Shown here in pieces: positions 4,695-5,760 of a stretch of 5,760 nucleotides of DNA. Positions within the stretch are counted from its first letter, which is position 1. Every line of letters begins with the position of its first letter. Source of the stretch: an uncultured bacterium (GTDB taxonomy: Bacteria; Actinomycetota; Coriobacteriia; Coriobacteriales; Coriobacteriaceae). The DNA lies in contig CAJMOP010000119.1 of the NCBI GenBank assembly GCA_905215115.1, forward strand, positions 1 to 5,760, in the 5' to 3' direction. The notes beneath the pieces were generated by a model that worked only from the letters and a program-made list of their open reading frames with translations, was not told the origin of the DNA and searched no databases. A program made the translations under genes and the position numbers.

Positions 4695-5760
4695 ATGCGC
4701 CAGGGATTCGACAACGAAAAATACATCGAGCTGCAAGCCGCCAACATCAGAAAGCGCATCGCGCAATTCGGCGGCAAACTCTATCTGGAATTCGGAGGCA
4801 AGCTCTTCGACGACTACCACGCCTCGCGCGTGCTGCCCGGCTTTGAGCCGGACACCAAGTTCCGCATGTTGGAAAGTCTGGTGGACGATGTGGAAATCGT
4901 CATCGCCATCAACGCCAACCATATCGAAAAAGGCAAGACCCGCGGCGATCTCGGCATCCCGTATGACGAAGACGTACTGCGACTCATCGACGTGTTCCGT
5001 TCCCGCGGCTTCCTCGTCGGCTCCGTAGTGCTCACCCAATACGCCAATCAGCCCGCCGCCGACGCCTACCGCCACCGCCTCGAGCAACTCGGCGTCACCT
5101 GCCGCCTGCACTACCCGATCGCCGGATACCCGCACGACATCGAACGCATCGTGTCCGATGACGGCTACGGCAGGAACGAGTACATCGAGACCAGCCGACC
5201 GCTCGTCGTGGTCACCGCGCCCGGCCCGGGCTCCGGCAAACTCGCCACGTGCCTGTCTCAGCTGTACCACGAGCACCAGCGCGGCATCGACGCCGGCTAT
5301 GCCAAATACGAGACGTTCCCCATCTGGAATCTTCCGCTCAACCATCCGGTCAACATCGCGTACGAGGCTGCCACCGTCGACCTCGACGATGCCAATATCA
5401 TCGACCCCTTCCATCTGGAGGCGTACGGCGAGACCACCGTCAACTACAACCGCGACGTCGAAGCATTCCCCGTGCTCAAGGCCATGATGGAGCGCATCAT
5501 GGGCGAAAGCCCCTATCAGAGCCCCACCGATATGGGCGTCAACATGGCCGGATACGCCATTGTGGACGACGATGCCTGCCGCGATGCCGCGCGTCTGGAA
5601 ATCGTGCGCCGCTACTTCGCCGCCGCCGTGCACTTGAAGCGCACCGGCACTGGCGAGGAACAGGTGGAGCGGCTGCGCTCCATCATGAACCGGGCCGGCG
5701 TGACCCCCGATCTTTCTCCCGCCCGCGCCGTGGCTCTTGAGAAGGAGGCCGCCACCGGTG
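4695..5760 (+). CDS. UPF0371/DUF1846 family protein, N-terminal 355 residues (3' end outside window)
   Basis: This cytoplasmic protein belongs to the DUF1846/UPF0371 family, widespread in Firmicutes and Actinobacteria. I know of no established reaction for it. The frame is open from the start to the right edge, about 70% of the usual length near 500 residues. Family landmarks appear in order: GGKLYLEFGGKLFDDYHASR (about 24-43), EIVIAINANHIEKGKTRGDL (about 66-85), TQYANQPAADAY (about 112-123), APGPGSGKLATC (175-186, resembling a nucleotide-binding P-loop), ETFPIWNLPLNHPVN, NIIDPFHLEAYGETTVNYNRD and PYQSPTDMGVNMAGY. The start is uncertain: ATG 4695 gives MRQGFDNEKY, which aligns with family starts, with AAAGGG (4677-4682) 12 bases upstream. 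An in-frame ATG at 4683 would add four residues but leaves no room for a ribosome site. It looks like a resident chromosomal gene marking the end of the accessory region. Confidence 0.93.
   Translation, partial: MRQGFDNEKYIELQAANIRKRIAQFGGKLYLEFGGKLFDDYHASRVLPGFEPDTKFRMLESLVDDVEIVIAINANHIEKGKTRGDLGIPYDEDVLRLIDVFRSRGFLVGSVVLTQYANQPAADAYRHRLEQLGVTCRLHYPIAGYPHDIERIVSDDGYGRNEYIETSRPLVVVTAPGPGSGKLATCLSQLYHEHQRGIDAGYAKYETFPIWNLPLNHPVNIAYEAATVDLDDANIIDPFHLEAYGETTVNYNRDVEAFPVLKAMMERIMGESPYQSPTDMGVNMAGYAIVDDDACRDAARLEIVRRYFAAAVHLKRTGTGEEQVERLRSIMNRAGVTPDLSPARAVALEKEAATG

Noticed and set aside
4597..5028. A plus-strand frame of 143 codons starting in the terminator
   Set aside because: It starts inside the terminator stem, and is a serine- and threonine-rich shifted reading of the DUF1846 gene.
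4098..5633. A 511-codon open frame on the minus strand across the immunity gene, the intergenic region and the DUF1846 gene
   Set aside because: It runs antisense through two recognised genes, a terminator and a promoter. Its product is low-complexity (rich in V, G, A, D, H) as expected of a mirror of GC-rich coding DNA, and matches no family I know.

Overview
The window looks like an accessory-gene junction in a gut actinobacterium, most likely Bifidobacterium or a close relative. This rests mainly on the right-hand gene (from 4695), a GC-rich UPF0371/DUF1846 protein whose sequence and codon use look bifidobacterial. The middle of the window (about 660-4450) is visibly less GC-rich and carries insertion-sequence ends, a transporter and a polymorphic-toxin cassette, as expected of acquired DNA. 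The genus is an inference, not proven.

Left, 1-655: the right part of an IS66-family insertion sequence. It has the C-terminal end of the DDE transposase (runs in from the left edge, stop at 539), a short non-coding tail with nested inverted repeats, and a terminal inverted repeat ending at 655 with the family's GTAAGC-type terminus. Next, 659-1984 on the minus strand: an intact 441-residue MFS transporter of unknown substrate, whose stop codon is only a few bases from the IS end. Its upstream region abuts a second IS66-type terminal repeat at 2038-2058 (20 of 21 bases identical to the first). That repeat appears to supply a -35 box to the MFS promoter.

Centre, 2061-4448, plus strand: three tightly joined genes. 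First is the C-terminal part of a HerA/FtsK-like ATPase that has lost its 5' end at the IS repeat. Zero bases later comes a polymorphic toxin with a helical N-terminal region, a duplicated pre-toxin motif and a C-terminal DNA/RNA non-specific endonuclease domain. Overlapping the toxin's original stop codon by one base (TAATG) is a YezG/DUF600-family immunity protein. The toxin carries a one-base frameshift in an A run near 3882-3885. Restoring one A recovers the whole nuclease C-terminus and the TAATG junction. As it stands the toxin is probably inactive, while the immunity gene is intact.

Right, 4449-5760: an intergenic region with a 26-codon minus-strand open frame that may be a gene remnant, a strong rho-independent terminator (4596-4628), a consensus -10 box flanked by ACGACGTC repeats, and the first 355 codons of the DUF1846 gene, which runs off the right edge.

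Functionally, the central cassette reads as an interbacterial-competition module (possible export ATPase, effector nuclease, self-protection) that has been decaying through IS66 activity and a point frameshift. The MFS gene and the DUF1846 gene are separate units beside it.
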